From Pleurotus djamor (Eukaryota > Basidiomycota > Agaricomycetes > Agaricales > Pleurotaceae), in contig JAPEVF010001049.1 of the NCBI GenBank assembly GCA_029747585.1, positions 1 through 14,800 on the forward strand: DNA of 14,800 bases, in the 5' to 3' direction. A program made the translations under genes and the position numbers. Below, one piece after another: positions 1-9,277 of this stretch. Position 1 is the first letter of the stretch, and every line of letters begins with the position of its first letter. The notes below the pieces were generated by a model. The model was not told the origin of the DNA. It saw only the letters and a program-made list of their open reading frames with translations, and did not search any database.

Positions 1-113
1 CTCAATTCAAAGGAGTACAGGTTACAAAAAGAAGAATACAACAAGACACAAACACAAATGAAGCTTGGGAGCCAACTTAATGTCAAAATGACGGTGAACT
101 TGAACCCTGGAGT

Positions 114-1239
114 CTACCGGCACGAACCATCGTAAATGTCGAAAATCCCCCATATACCATGCTGACCCTATATGTATGAAGAGTCGGCGCTGCAAGTCAG
201 CAACCAGTTTGTAGTGTAGTAATGTGACCCTCACCCAGTCATCACAACGCGATGGAGCATTGAAATGGTGCCCTGCTAAGTCGGCTGGGGCTGTAGAACA
301 CATCATGCGCCAGTCATCGCCTGGCTGGATACCATCCAGGTGCGCATGGAAAGTCTACGCGTGATGCATGATGCAGATGAGTCGACGTCATCATTCCTAG
401 GATAGGTAAATACATACCCTCTTCCAACTACCAATATTGAGGCATCCCTAGAGAGTGTACTGAGTGAACTGCCGATGAGAGAAGGAGCTCGGGATAATTA
501 CCTTGTCTTGAACATTGGTAAAAGACGGTGAGCAAGCGGCTTCTTCAAAATCAACTATCCAGTGCCCAACCACACCTTCATCAACCTAATGTCATGGAAA
601 TCAACAGTTACATCTGTATAGAAAAAGAAGGAACTCACATGGACCGTGCATGACTGAGGGAACAGCATGCGACCATGGATATCTGCTTTGGTTTCCGCAC
701 ACAACCTGAGCTTGTCCACCGTGTCCGGGGCGTTCAGGAGGACCGCAGAGTATTCCCTTGTGCCCCAGCTACGACAGTGGTTGGACGGAGAGGGTGTCGT
801 GAACCAAACAGTCAACTTCTCTCTTTCAAACTTTTCTCGCTCCCATTCTGCACGTTCGTGCTTTCGTTCTTCTTCGTTTTTTNGATTTTTCTACATCCCA
901 TTGGATGCGCTCTTCTCTACGCACCTGGGCGAGCTCAGCTTCCTCTTCCGCCCACTGCTTCTTCTCGTCTCGGTATCTGAGGATCTCTCGATCCCACTGC
1001 TTGATGAAAGCATCGTGTTGTTGGATCTCGAGGGCCCAACCTTGCCGCGCCAGTGATTGGATCCTCGGATGCATGAATGTCACGGTCTCAAATACGATGA
1101 CTGATAGCATCCCAAGTAAGAAGGCCACGGTTGAGGCCCAACCTCTACGTTCTTTACTATTCCGTGCCTGGACGAGGGGAGTTGACTCTCCATGGTCATA
1201 AGGTGGTGGTAGTGGGCGGGCACAAGCTCCGTACGACAT
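114..1239 (-). CDS. Membrane-anchored coiled-coil protein with conserved Trp/Cys-rich C-terminal domain (uncharacterised Agaricomycete-type family)
   Basis: Five exons: 1239-639, 585-502, 447-418, 354-235 and 161-114. All four introns are GT-AG, in phase 0 and 53-73 nt long. The product is about 293 aa once the surplus base at N883 is skipped. Order: a short cytosolic-looking head, one hydrophobic segment near residues 34-56, a charged Glu/Arg/Lys coiled coil to about residue 145, then a compact domain. That domain carries WGTREYSA, HGRMLFPQSC, VGHWIVDFEEAAC, QPGDDWRMMCSTAPADL, and ends in GIWGIFDIYDGSC. From memory this motif set recurs in many mushroom genomes without an assigned function; I know no catalytic role. 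The ATG at 1239 is the first in frame after an upstream TAG, and a TATA box lies 56 bp further up. The reading frame shifts by one at N883 inside the coiled coil, most likely a sequence error. Splicing is supported by motif continuity across each junction. Confidence 0.8.
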
Positions 1240-1294
1240 GTCGTCGTTGTCGTAGCCAAGTTGTTGGTTAGAAGGGCGACACTAGCTAGTGCCC

Positions 1295-1300
1295 TTTATA
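1295..1300 (-). promoter_or_regulatory. TATA box of the coiled-coil membrane protein gene
   Basis: TATAAA on the minus strand, 56 bp upstream of the ATG at 1239. This spacing would give a 5' leader of roughly 25-30 nt. It lies inside the end of the relic open frame at 1296-1697, which argues that the frame is no longer a gene. Confidence 0.5.
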
Positions 1301-1697
1301 CAGCTTTGTGTTCACTGAGGCGCTGTGGGTGTTTGTTTACAACTTCGCGAACTGTCCGTCTAAGGCAAGTGTGTCCCATGTACCTCCACGGTATCGACAA
1401 TATGGGTACGAACCTAGCCGTCAACATCCCTTGGGCTGGACTTCTCGTTGACCATGCAGATAACGCCGATGTTAAGCTATAACATTGTAGGCAAACGGCT
1501 CCCTTGACTTGTCTGAAGATAGAGCCTTGCGCGCGTGACCAGCCGTATACTCGGAGTTTGCCAATGAGTTCGTCCTTGACGAAGAAACGATGGTCAGCAA
1601 AGGCAAAGTGGAGGTACTTATCCCAGGAATCTCTCGTCCTCCCTCGTAAAGTATGAACCATTGAGATTTTGGCTACGGTCCTAGTCGAGTTGACCAA
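1296..1697 (-). pseudogene. Possible relic of a C2-domain-like coding sequence
   Basis: A 133-codon frame stays open here but has no ATG near its beginning: the upstream frame closes with TGA just before a TTG. Its first half contains SWDKYLHFAFADHRF followed by FVKDELIGKLRV, which resembles the W(N/D)e..F ... V.DeliG pattern of C2 domains. Later comes QGMLTARFVPI, similar to a final C2 strand. The middle and the tail show no pattern I recognise, and I found no convincing splice sites to supply an N-terminus. The frame occupies most of the 588 bp between the phosphatase 3' end (1828) and the start of the next gene (1239), and its end overlaps that gene's TATA box. It may be a decayed gene fragment, an unrecognised exon, or chance. 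The C2 resemblance is judged by eye only. Confidence 0.25.
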
Positions 1698-1827
1698 TCC
1701 TCAAGGGACGTTATGGGGTCGCCTACACATACAATTATACTACAGGTAGAAAATACACGTATTGATATTATCATACAATCCGAAAGCATATATACCAAAG
1801 TCCCAGAAAGAAAAAAAAATCAGCAAT

Positions 1828-4683
1828 CTATTGAGGTGAGATGACAGCAACAATCACAGAGATATCTGGGCAGGATCACGTCAGATTCACCAACATCGAG
1901 GGTCAAGACAAAGGACATACCATCACTTTTTCCTCCACCTCGCCATTTACGACCGTACTCCTTTGATCGTCGTCCAAAAGGAATCTCGGCTTCCTTGGGA
2001 GGTGAGGGCGGCCGTGAGTGGCTGGAAGTTGAAAGCAGACGCGACGCAGCGGGCGAATATGGATACGATGCCCCATGCCACACAGGCGGTGTTCGTAGCC
2101 CATTCAATCCACCCATAAAGGACGGCACGGATCGTGGACTCGCGATCGGCTGCACCGACGACGATGATGGCTGGTTCCACTTGCGTTCTGACACGCGGCG
2201 TGCGCGCGAACACAACGCTTCACTCAGTTGAGCAGCAAGTTTGCGTGAGTCTTCCATACTACGCGGGGACTTCGATCGTCGTTTCATTCGATCTCTTGGT
2301 TTTGCTGAAGACGAAGAGGAAGTGGAAGAAGGACGTTCGTCGCTCTCGTAACCACTATCTGACGCCGCTGACGATGTGGATGGTGGGCTCGGAGCAAGGT
2401 AAGCATGCTTGAATTTGACGACCTCATCGAGGACCTCTGCGTCCCAAAGGTTGTCAGCCATACCATCACTAGCGAGAATGAGTATATCGTCTTCTTGAAC
2501 AGGTAACGTAGTCAGATGCGCGGCGGGGGTGTGGACGGTGGAAAGAGGGGAGTAAGTGTTGGGTGTAGTGCTTGTCGTTGCAGGGGAGGTAGTTGGGTGG
2601 GCGGGTAGTGGAGAAAGTGGGCGTGCCTGGGGAATTGAGGACGCTGTAGATGATGAAGACGCCCACGCAGATGGTGGGATCGATTCCAAGATCCGACTGC
2701 TGATACCCTCGGAGTCTACTGATGTTCGTTCATGCAGGGAAGACGAGGACGCTGAACCGCTAGATCCGACTGTGGCTTTGAGCACAGCAGGTGTAATAGG
2801 AGACGTTGGACCTAGTTGAGCGGGAGTGTTGAACTGAATGAACGGTTAGCGACCAGGATATGATGCACGATCAAGGGGGAAAGCTTACATCCCACCACAT
2901 TTCTTCGCTTCTCCAAACTATTTCCTCACCTCGCACGAGCATTGCCGTGCAATCGCCGACGTGGGCGAGTTTGATGACAGGGACGAAAGAAGAGCTGTCG
3001 TTGTCAGCAGATGGTTCTGAGACAGTGATCTCGATGGAAGGGGGTGTGATCGTTGAACTGGTGGCCGATGCAGATGTTGAGACATCGGCTGCCGCAGATT
3101 GAGAAGATGGCGTTATTGTGATATTGCTCAAGCCTTCCACGACTGCTTGAAGATCGCGAGCCTTGACCGAATCCTCTGATTGTGCCACTTTCACACAATC
3201 TAGGACAGCAACAAGGGCTGTAGATGAACCAGTCATCAAGGGGACTTCAGATGTGACCGGAGGCTCCTTGTGCGTATTATCTGTTGAGTTATCGTGAGCT
3301 AACTGATCATTGGGGGCAAAAGAAAAATTACACACCTGTAGCGTTGCTATTGACACCAGCAGTAGCCACTCGTTGCGTGTGTGCACTGAGTGTCTTTTCG
3401 TATGCCCTTTCCAAAATAGACAGAACGTCGATACCATCTGAGAGATCGTCCAGCGCATCATCTAGACATCCATACTCGTAGTCATCGTAAGGATAGTCAT
3501 ATTCATCCGAATAATCTTCATCCTCATATGCGCTAGACTGGGCTTCCAAGATCGGAGATGATGTAGTTGCCAAACTGGGGGGAGCATTGGAAAAGGTGGA
3601 TGTAGAGACGTCGGGTTTGTGGGAGTCGAAAGGTGTTGAATATTCGTCATAACCTTCAGGATAGTAAACCTCTGGGTTGAGTGGAAGGCCATTCTTTGAA
3701 GAATGCTCGCTTGCTGCGTCAACAGGTTTGGAGGGTGCCTCGAGGTGCGAAGTAGTTTCGACCTCCGTAGCACAGAAATGCATCAAACGGCGGGCAAAGA
3801 GAGCACTAGGTGTTGCACGATCGATTTCTCCGTTTGATTTAGAGCCGTTGGTGCGTCCAGCTTGATGCCTGTTCCAACCACCGACTCCATCTGCAACGCC
3901 CATGGCCAAGTCAGAAATAAAATATGCATCCTCGCCAACTTGGACGGCCAAAGAAGGCTCAGCGCGAGTAGAACTGCTGGCGTGAGGTGGACGAGTCGGA
4001 GGAGGGTAGTTAAGCAGAGGATAAGCCGCGACAGGTGCAGAAGTCGAGAGTCCAGCGCGATGGTGGGATGCTGAGGTGTGCGTCTTGTGCGCATGCAACG
4101 GATGTTGAGAAGACCGCTTCGGTATCCCATACGCAGCTACGTTCAGCATGACCTTGAGTCTCTTGCGCCTAGCCTGCCATGCCCGGGTCCCCCTTCCACT
4201 GTCCCCGCTTCCCGATACCGAAGAAGCACTGACATCATCTGCAGATCCTGAGCTATAAAGACCCAAAGCGGAAGGATGCGCTGTCGAGGGCGATAGAAAC
4301 GTCGGCTGCTGGGACGACGGCGAGGCTACCGATGGCAATGGAACTGATATGGCAGAGGGGGACGATGAATGTGTCGTTTGGAGGAGCGAAGTCGAGGAAT
4401 TTGTGGAATTCGATGAGGGGTTGCTTGAATTTGCGTGTGGATTTGAAGATGAATGTCCCTCGCCACTACCACTTCCTCCAGCACTGCCAGACGATGAATG
4501 AGTCGATGCTGGCGAGGACAAAGATTGCTGGTGGTTGTGCGATGAAGATGAGGAACCATGGTGTGTGCTTGGCGGCCTCGGGTGTGGTCGCGGTGAATAA
4601 TGATAATTATAGTGTCTCCGCTGGTGGTAACTTCCCGGAGAGTGGAGGAGGGGACGATGGGAGATGCGTTTGACGACCTTCAT
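1828..4683 (-). CDS. PTC7-like PP2C-family protein phosphatase with large Ser-rich and acidic insertions
   Basis: Four exons: 4683-3336, 3280-2889, 2833-1921 and 1865-1828; the product is about 896 aa. PP2C/PPM enzymes remove phosphate from Ser/Thr using two metal ions. Visible motifs, by approximate residue: VGEDAYF (250) and GVADGVGGW (263), hallmark of the PTC7/azr1 branch; MTGSSTALVAVL (467); LAHVGDCTAM (557); FNTPAQLGPTSP just after exon 2; LASDGMADNLWD (701); and the C-terminal KSDDISVIVAVI. The metal-binding Asp residues are therefore present. The last motif exists only if the 55-nt intron 1866-1920 is removed; unspliced reading runs into unrelated sequence. Family members are usually 300-500 aa. 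The excess is a Ser/His/Pro-rich head and disordered inserts inside the catalytic domain, one strongly Asp/Tyr-rich. The Lys/Arg-rich N-terminus MKVVKRISHRPLL could be a mitochondrial presequence, as in yeast Ptc7. The start is the first ATG after an in-frame TGA upstream. Confidence 0.88.
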
Positions 4684-4929
4684 GGCCGTTCGAATCCAAG
4701 AGTCTAGCCACCGCAATTTCGACTCAACCCCGGTCAAACCCCACAGCCGCCGGGACCACCCGATCGTTCAGGAACTTACTAGTACAGGGTCATCCGCCAA
4801 CGGGGTCATCCGCTTTACAAACAAATGGCATTACAAGATAAACGAAAACCGCAAGTACGGAAAAAATTTACTACAAGCAGGTATGTAGTAAGGAAAGGGT
4901 TGAAGGCTAATAGAAATGTCCCAAAAAAG
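4684..4929. other. Short intergenic stretch between EPL1 and the phosphatase gene
   Basis: This 246-bp gap holds the 3' flank of EPL1 and the promoter and 5' leader of the phosphatase gene, both on the minus strand. I see no TATA box close to the phosphatase ATG and no other feature I can support. Confidence 0.5.
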
Positions 4930-6747
4930 CTATCCTACATGCTGAATCGAAGGTGAAGGCATGGTGGGAAGAGTAGTCGACAAGGGCAAAGGTGATGAAT
5001 GGTTGAGTGGTGGTGATGCATGATGCAGGTGGGGTGACTGAGAAACACGATTGGGTGATGCATGCCCAACCACGCCAACTGAAGGGGCCCGCATCCCCGT
5101 CGCAGTGCCTGTACGCGAAGGCGATCGAACTGGAGGGGAATGACTAGGAAGCGGTGTGGACGCGAGTGTGCCATTAACAACGCCATTGACATGAGGTGTG
5201 GCGTCGATACCGTTAGCACCACGCTGGAGGAGCGATGTACTCCACGGTATATGTCTTGCAGCAGCGAGCTTTTGGTTCATCCCAAGCTGAACATTGAACG
5301 TCGCGCCATTCGGAACCTGGACGTACGGAACACCAACGCTTGCACGTCCACCCACGGCCCCATTGACAACTTGTGACAGAGCCAGATCAGTCGAGTTGGC
5401 AAAGGCAGATTTGAGATCTTGCCGTTGCTGATGGCTGAGAACGTTTCCCGTTGTTCCATTGACAGTATAAACAGCCCCAGTCGTTGAGACCCCGTTAGTC
5501 AAGGCGCCGCCTTTGGTGTGAAGGCCATTTGGTGGTTGATGGTTCTGCGTTGGCGGACGAGTGGGTGAGGTTCCATTGGCCGTTACATTAGCATCGGATG
5601 GAAAGGGCTCTGGCGACCCCGCGCTTTGCTGAGTTGCAGGTTGAACATTGATGAGGGCATTGCCAGTTGGCGTGAGATGGATATCCGCTTTCGACATATC
5701 AATATGGGGCATGGTTAATAGCCCCACGGTTCACTCCGTTTACCGCGGTCGACGATGGATGCTGTATGACAGGGTGAGCGTGAGGAGGTGATAATTGGGA
5801 ACTAGGGACGTTGCTGAGCATACTCGAAACGACGGGGGAAGACCCTGTTGAAAGCGGGGGNGCGCATAGCTCCACTACCATTGACCACAGAGGGCGAGCG
5901 AATAATGCCGTTAGCATGGTGAATCATCGGTGTTGAAGTGTTGTTCAAAGTCAACTTCTTAACTTGAGGTAGAGGAATAGTGCCGTTAACAAGCGTGGCG
6001 CTTGCAGGCACACTTGCGACTAGGTTCGGAGCACCATTGATGATTGGACTTGCGACTGAGGGAGAGCCAACTGTCGGAGAAGGCATGACGTGAGGAGGAA
6101 CGGCACCATTTGGCGGTCGCGGCGGCTCTCGTCGCACTTGCGAGACACCGCTCAAACCCAGGCGATATGGTACAATGGATTGCTGTCGCCCGTCTGGATG
6201 TGTGATGGTGAGAGTGTTGTCGGTCGTAAGCATATTGAGGTCGGAATCGGAAAACAATTTCATAGTGGACCGAATGTGACTGCATTCAAAAGTGAGCAGG
6301 CGCTCACTAGAAAACGAACAATCATACCTGGCAGCGTAGTCATCAACTAGGACGCGATCCATTTCATCAATTCCGTTAGGACCAATGGGTGGGCAGTCAT
6401 CATCGTCGAATCGCCATTGACTGAGGAGGCGCTGCTCGTCGTCCTCGTCGGCGGAGTCGGTTTCAGAGGAACGGCGTCGTTTGAGACCGAGTAGACTGGG
6501 TGTAGGAGTTCCTGACAACCGCAAGGGCGGGCCTCGGTTGCGCCTGTCTACCCATGTACGTCCACCGCGACCAAGCCTGTGACGCAGCGCGCGAGGTTGT
6601 CGATCGGGGTTTGTCGTTGATGGGTCTGTCGATANGAATTTGAACGCTCGAGAAGCGAAAGGGACGGGAAGTGGTTGATAGGCATTATCNACAGAGTCTT
6701 CCCAATGATGATCGCACTCTTTCTGCTTAGCCAATTCACGATCGATT
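4930..6747 (-). CDS. EPL1: Enhancer of polycomb-like protein EPL1, C-terminal part only (5' end missing, two frame breaks)
   Basis: EPL1 is the scaffold that links the Esa1 catalytic module to the NuA4 histone acetyltransferase. Exons seen: 6747-6328 and 6279-4930, split by a 48-nt intron (6280-6327) that contains no stop and leaves the frame unchanged. Recognised blocks in order: KQKECDHHWEDSVDNAYQPL, PVPFASRAFKF, LGRGGRTWVDRR, QWRFDDDDCPPIGP, DRVLVDDYAA, and PDGRQQSIVPYRLGL. A long disordered tail follows, rich in Asn-Gly, Pro and Ser. The N-terminal EPcA domain (Pfam EPL1) is absent: to the right lies the permease gene. N6690 is silent (GTN, Val) and N6635 changes at most one residue. N5861 and an unmarked site at 5702-5730 each demand removal of one base to keep the tail open; the Asn-Gly-rich style continues across all three frame segments. 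Either a true gene hit by sequence errors and a misjoin, or a truncated decaying copy. Confidence 0.82.
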
Positions 6748-6807
6748 CTGGAGTCTTCTCATATCGATTNCAGGCNACGTAATCCCATCATACTTTCATT
6801 GATGCAG
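6748..6807. other. Junction joining two 5'-truncated, head-to-head genes
   Basis: To the left, EPL1 (minus strand) stops at a splice-acceptor-like CTCCAG just upstream of RIDRELAKQK. To the right, the permease (plus strand) starts after an acceptor-like GATGCAG ending at 6807. The 60 bp between hold two Ns (6770, 6776), stops in the relevant frames and no coding match to either gene. Neither missing N-terminal half is found anywhere else in the window. Confidence 0.7.
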
Positions 6808-7503
6808 GGTGTGTGTCTCACAAGACTACCTCCCAGTGGGTAAATGGAATTTCCCAAGGTGTCGATGCATCACGCGTTGTATTTGCGTTCTCTCGTGACA
6901 ACGCTCTACCCGGCTCAAGATGGTGGAAGCAAATAAACTCCTACACTCAAACACCCGTAAACGCCGTTTGGCTCGTCATGTTTTGCACCATGATTTTGGG
7001 TTTCTTCGGGTTCTCTGATGCGGCCCTTTCGTCATTGGCAGGGTATGTTCCTTCTGGTCTTTTTCCGAGTTAGGTCTGACTTGCTTGAATAGGGCGACTG
7101 TTCTTGGAATTTACGTCTCTTACGGAATTCCTATATTTCTGCGAATCACCTCTGGACGGGATAAATTCAAACCTGGCCCGTTCTCCCTTGGAAAGTGGTA
7201 TCTACCTCTAGGTATCGTATCCATCGCATGGATCGCATTTGTAGTTGTTCTCTTGATGTTTCCATACGGGCAAAGACCGACTCCATTGGATATGAGTACG
7301 TCCGTTCCTCTTGAAACCACACAGTTTAGATTAACTTTGGCCGTCAAGACTACTCTTGCGTATTGGTGGCTGCCGTCATGATTTTCTCCGCATGTAGTTG
7401 GGTATTCTCTGCAAGAAAGTGGTTCACGGGACCCGTGCCCAATATCGACAAAGACGATGCATCTGTAATCGAAGTCGACATGGGAGGCGAGGAAAAAATC
7501 TAA
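6808..7503 (+). CDS. APC-family amino-acid permease, C-terminal part only (5' end missing)
   Basis: Exons about 6808-7042, 7093-7295 and 7349-7503; introns of 50 and 53 nt, the second with an AAG acceptor and a GATTAAC branch site. The encoded sequence carries ISQGVDASRVVFAFSRDNAL, then SRWWKQIN, TQTPVNAVW, ALSSLAGATVLGIYVSYGIP, FLRITSGRDKFKPGPFSLG, and after the last intron MNYSCVLVAAVMIFSACSWV and KWFTGPVPNID. This is the usual order of the last five or so membrane segments in fungal GABA/choline/amino-acid permeases (AA_permease_2 type), plasma-membrane or vacuolar proton-coupled importers. The substrate cannot be told from this part. A full protein has about 12 segments and 500-560 aa, so roughly the first half is missing at the junction near 6748-6807. 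The first exon could instead begin at 6837 after TCCCAG. The stop lies 41 bp from the stop of the convergent MBOAT gene. Confidence 0.82.
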
Positions 7504-7544
7504 GTAGTAGTCTTCCCCTGTCTACTCTACTCGTTCATTTCCTA

Positions 7545-8827
7545 TTAGTGTATTATCCCATATCGTTGAGCCATTGTCCATAGCGTCTGCAATATCCGAA
7601 TTTTTGGTGTATCAGGGATCAATCCCCGATCCAATATGGGGTCGATCATCATTGGCAAGCACCAAGTGAACCACTGCCATACCCAGAGCATCCCCAAAGT
7701 CGTCCATAGACCCTTCGTCACGGAACCATTACATTGGAATATTGATAGTCCTGATTTTTTCGCCAGGGCAATGAACGTCGCTTCTCCTTGTATTGCCAGG
7801 GCTTGGAGAGGGAAGAAGTAGATTGAGCCGCTTCCGCTGTGTTGAAGACACATGGAATCGCCTAGCGCGTGGATCATCCCGGATACAAGGAAGACGATGT
7901 ATGTTTCGAAGAGACAAGTATAAGGAGAGATTTCCGGGAGATACAGTACACGAGAAAGACGACGGGCATGGGATACAAGTTTCTGGGTGCAAGTTAGATG
8001 GTGGATTGGACCGGAGGGAAATAAAATAGCTTACCCGACGCAATAGTTGATGCCATGTACGACTACAAGCATAGCGTGAGATACATACATAAAGCTCAGG
8101 TCCAGGAAATGACTAACCCCCAAAATCCGCCCAAAGTTTGGGCGTGCCATACGGATCCGAACAACGGTCGAAAGTCTGACGGTTTCCACCGTTCAGTGGC
8201 AACCAGAGAAAGCATCCAGATACGATGCGCAAGATCCAAGCTGACGAACATAGACGCTCCGATTTCTAGGACATGGATGGAACGCCTTGTCCAGCTATAT
8301 GTAACCAATCTCGATCCTCCCGCCGAGAAGGCCGAGGTAAGTTGAGTGGTTAAGCCCAACATGTCGTACAACAGCACTTCAAGACACAAGACCTTGAATT
8401 GATTGACCATGAACTTCTTGCGCCCTCCTTCGTCTGAGTACCGGGGTGGTAGGGCGTGCTGAGGTTCACAAGTCCAACCGATCATCCGTGGACTGAAGAC
8501 CAGGGTCGTTGCCCATTTTAGGCGCCCAGAAGAACGAAAAGCTTCCGCGGAAGCAACTTGGTTGTTCATTCGCAACTCTGTGATAGAGTTCGTGCAAATC
8601 AAAAAGTCCGAAGCGAGGAATATGAGGATGGAAAGCGCATTTCCGATGGGGTAGTCCCAGGCGGGGATACCTGAGGTCGTGTGTCGGATGGTTTGGAAAA
8701 GGAGGAGGGCGATGACAACGAAGAAACCATGACGGTATGAAGAGGTTTTTGCGGTGACGGTGATGCTGAAGACTATGAGGAGCAATGGAAGAGCCAGAAG
8801 AGGGAGGGGAAGTAAACGAGGGACCAT
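7545..8827 (-). CDS. Wax-synthase-like membrane-bound O-acyltransferase (MBOAT)
   Basis: Three exons: 8827-8118, 8062-8035 (only 28 nt) and 7982-7545; introns of 55 and 52 nt; product about 391 aa. Splicing joins FRPLFGSVWHAQTLGGFWG to RTWHQLLRR and then KLVSHARRL, rebuilding the LFG ... FWGRxWHQ...R signature of wax-synthase-type MBOATs. The predicted catalytic His is in FLVSGMIHALGD, near residue 284. The protein is strongly hydrophobic, with an N-terminal segment rich in Leu/Pro and several later membrane spans, including the stretch TTLGMLWVWQWFTWCLPMMI near the end. Such enzymes sit in the ER and move acyl groups onto hydroxyls of lipids or, in many mushrooms, of terpenoids. No terpene synthase or P450 is visible nearby, so the substrate is unknown. 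The ATG at 8827 is the first Met of a frame open through exon 1. Length fits the family, and no truncation or frameshift is seen. Confidence 0.85.
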
Positions 8828-9277
8828 AGGTGATGGTGGTGTGGAGGGAAGTGTGTCGCTAGCGCTGGCGCCGAGCTCAAAACGATAACGTTAGCCCAGT
8901 GCGTCTCGATCCGAGTTACAGTGACAGACCCTAAGTACGGTTCATTTTGAGCTGCGTGAAAGGGTTCGCTCATCATAACCTGGTGCAATGGCTTCGTGAC
9001 GAAGCTGCGGTAAGTTGGGTTCGACGGCCTGAGCTTCACCGAGTTGACTTGGCCTGGGGGCGCATTTCATGACCAGACATACGACATACTTGGTTGCTTA
9101 CGGCGGCTTAGCAAGTAGGCTCAAGGGTAGATGAAGGATCAAAATTGGTAGCAAGTATAAATAGTTCACACGATCAATAATACGGAGATTTCGCAGTAAA
9201 CAAGTACCCTGACTTGAGTAAAACAAAAAAATGAAGTAGGAGCAAAGTGGTATGGACAGTATTACTTGTCTTTCAAA
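8828..9277. other. Intergenic region between the F-box A 3' end and the MBOAT start
   Basis: These 450 bp contain the MBOAT promoter side and the F-box A 3' flank, both on the minus strand. I see no TATA box close to the MBOAT ATG, no RNA gene and no convincing open frame. Confidence 0.5.

Noticed and set aside
4680..4700. CGTTCGAATCC resembling a tRNA B box
   Set aside because: It lies inside phosphatase coding sequence just downstream of the start, with no matching A box or cloverleaf stems around it.
4684..4737. Longer phosphatase N-terminus beginning at 4737
   Set aside because: That codon is TTG, and the frame has a TGA not far upstream; the first ATG is at 4683.
5688..5743. Possible 56-nt intron GTAAAC...AAAG explaining the EPL1 frame change
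   Set aside because: Its removal leads to the third frame, not the open tail frame, so a one-base break is required instead.
9010..9025. GGTTCGACGGCC resembling a tRNA T-loop
   Set aside because: The B-box consensus fails at the last positions and no A box or anticodon stem is found at the right distance.
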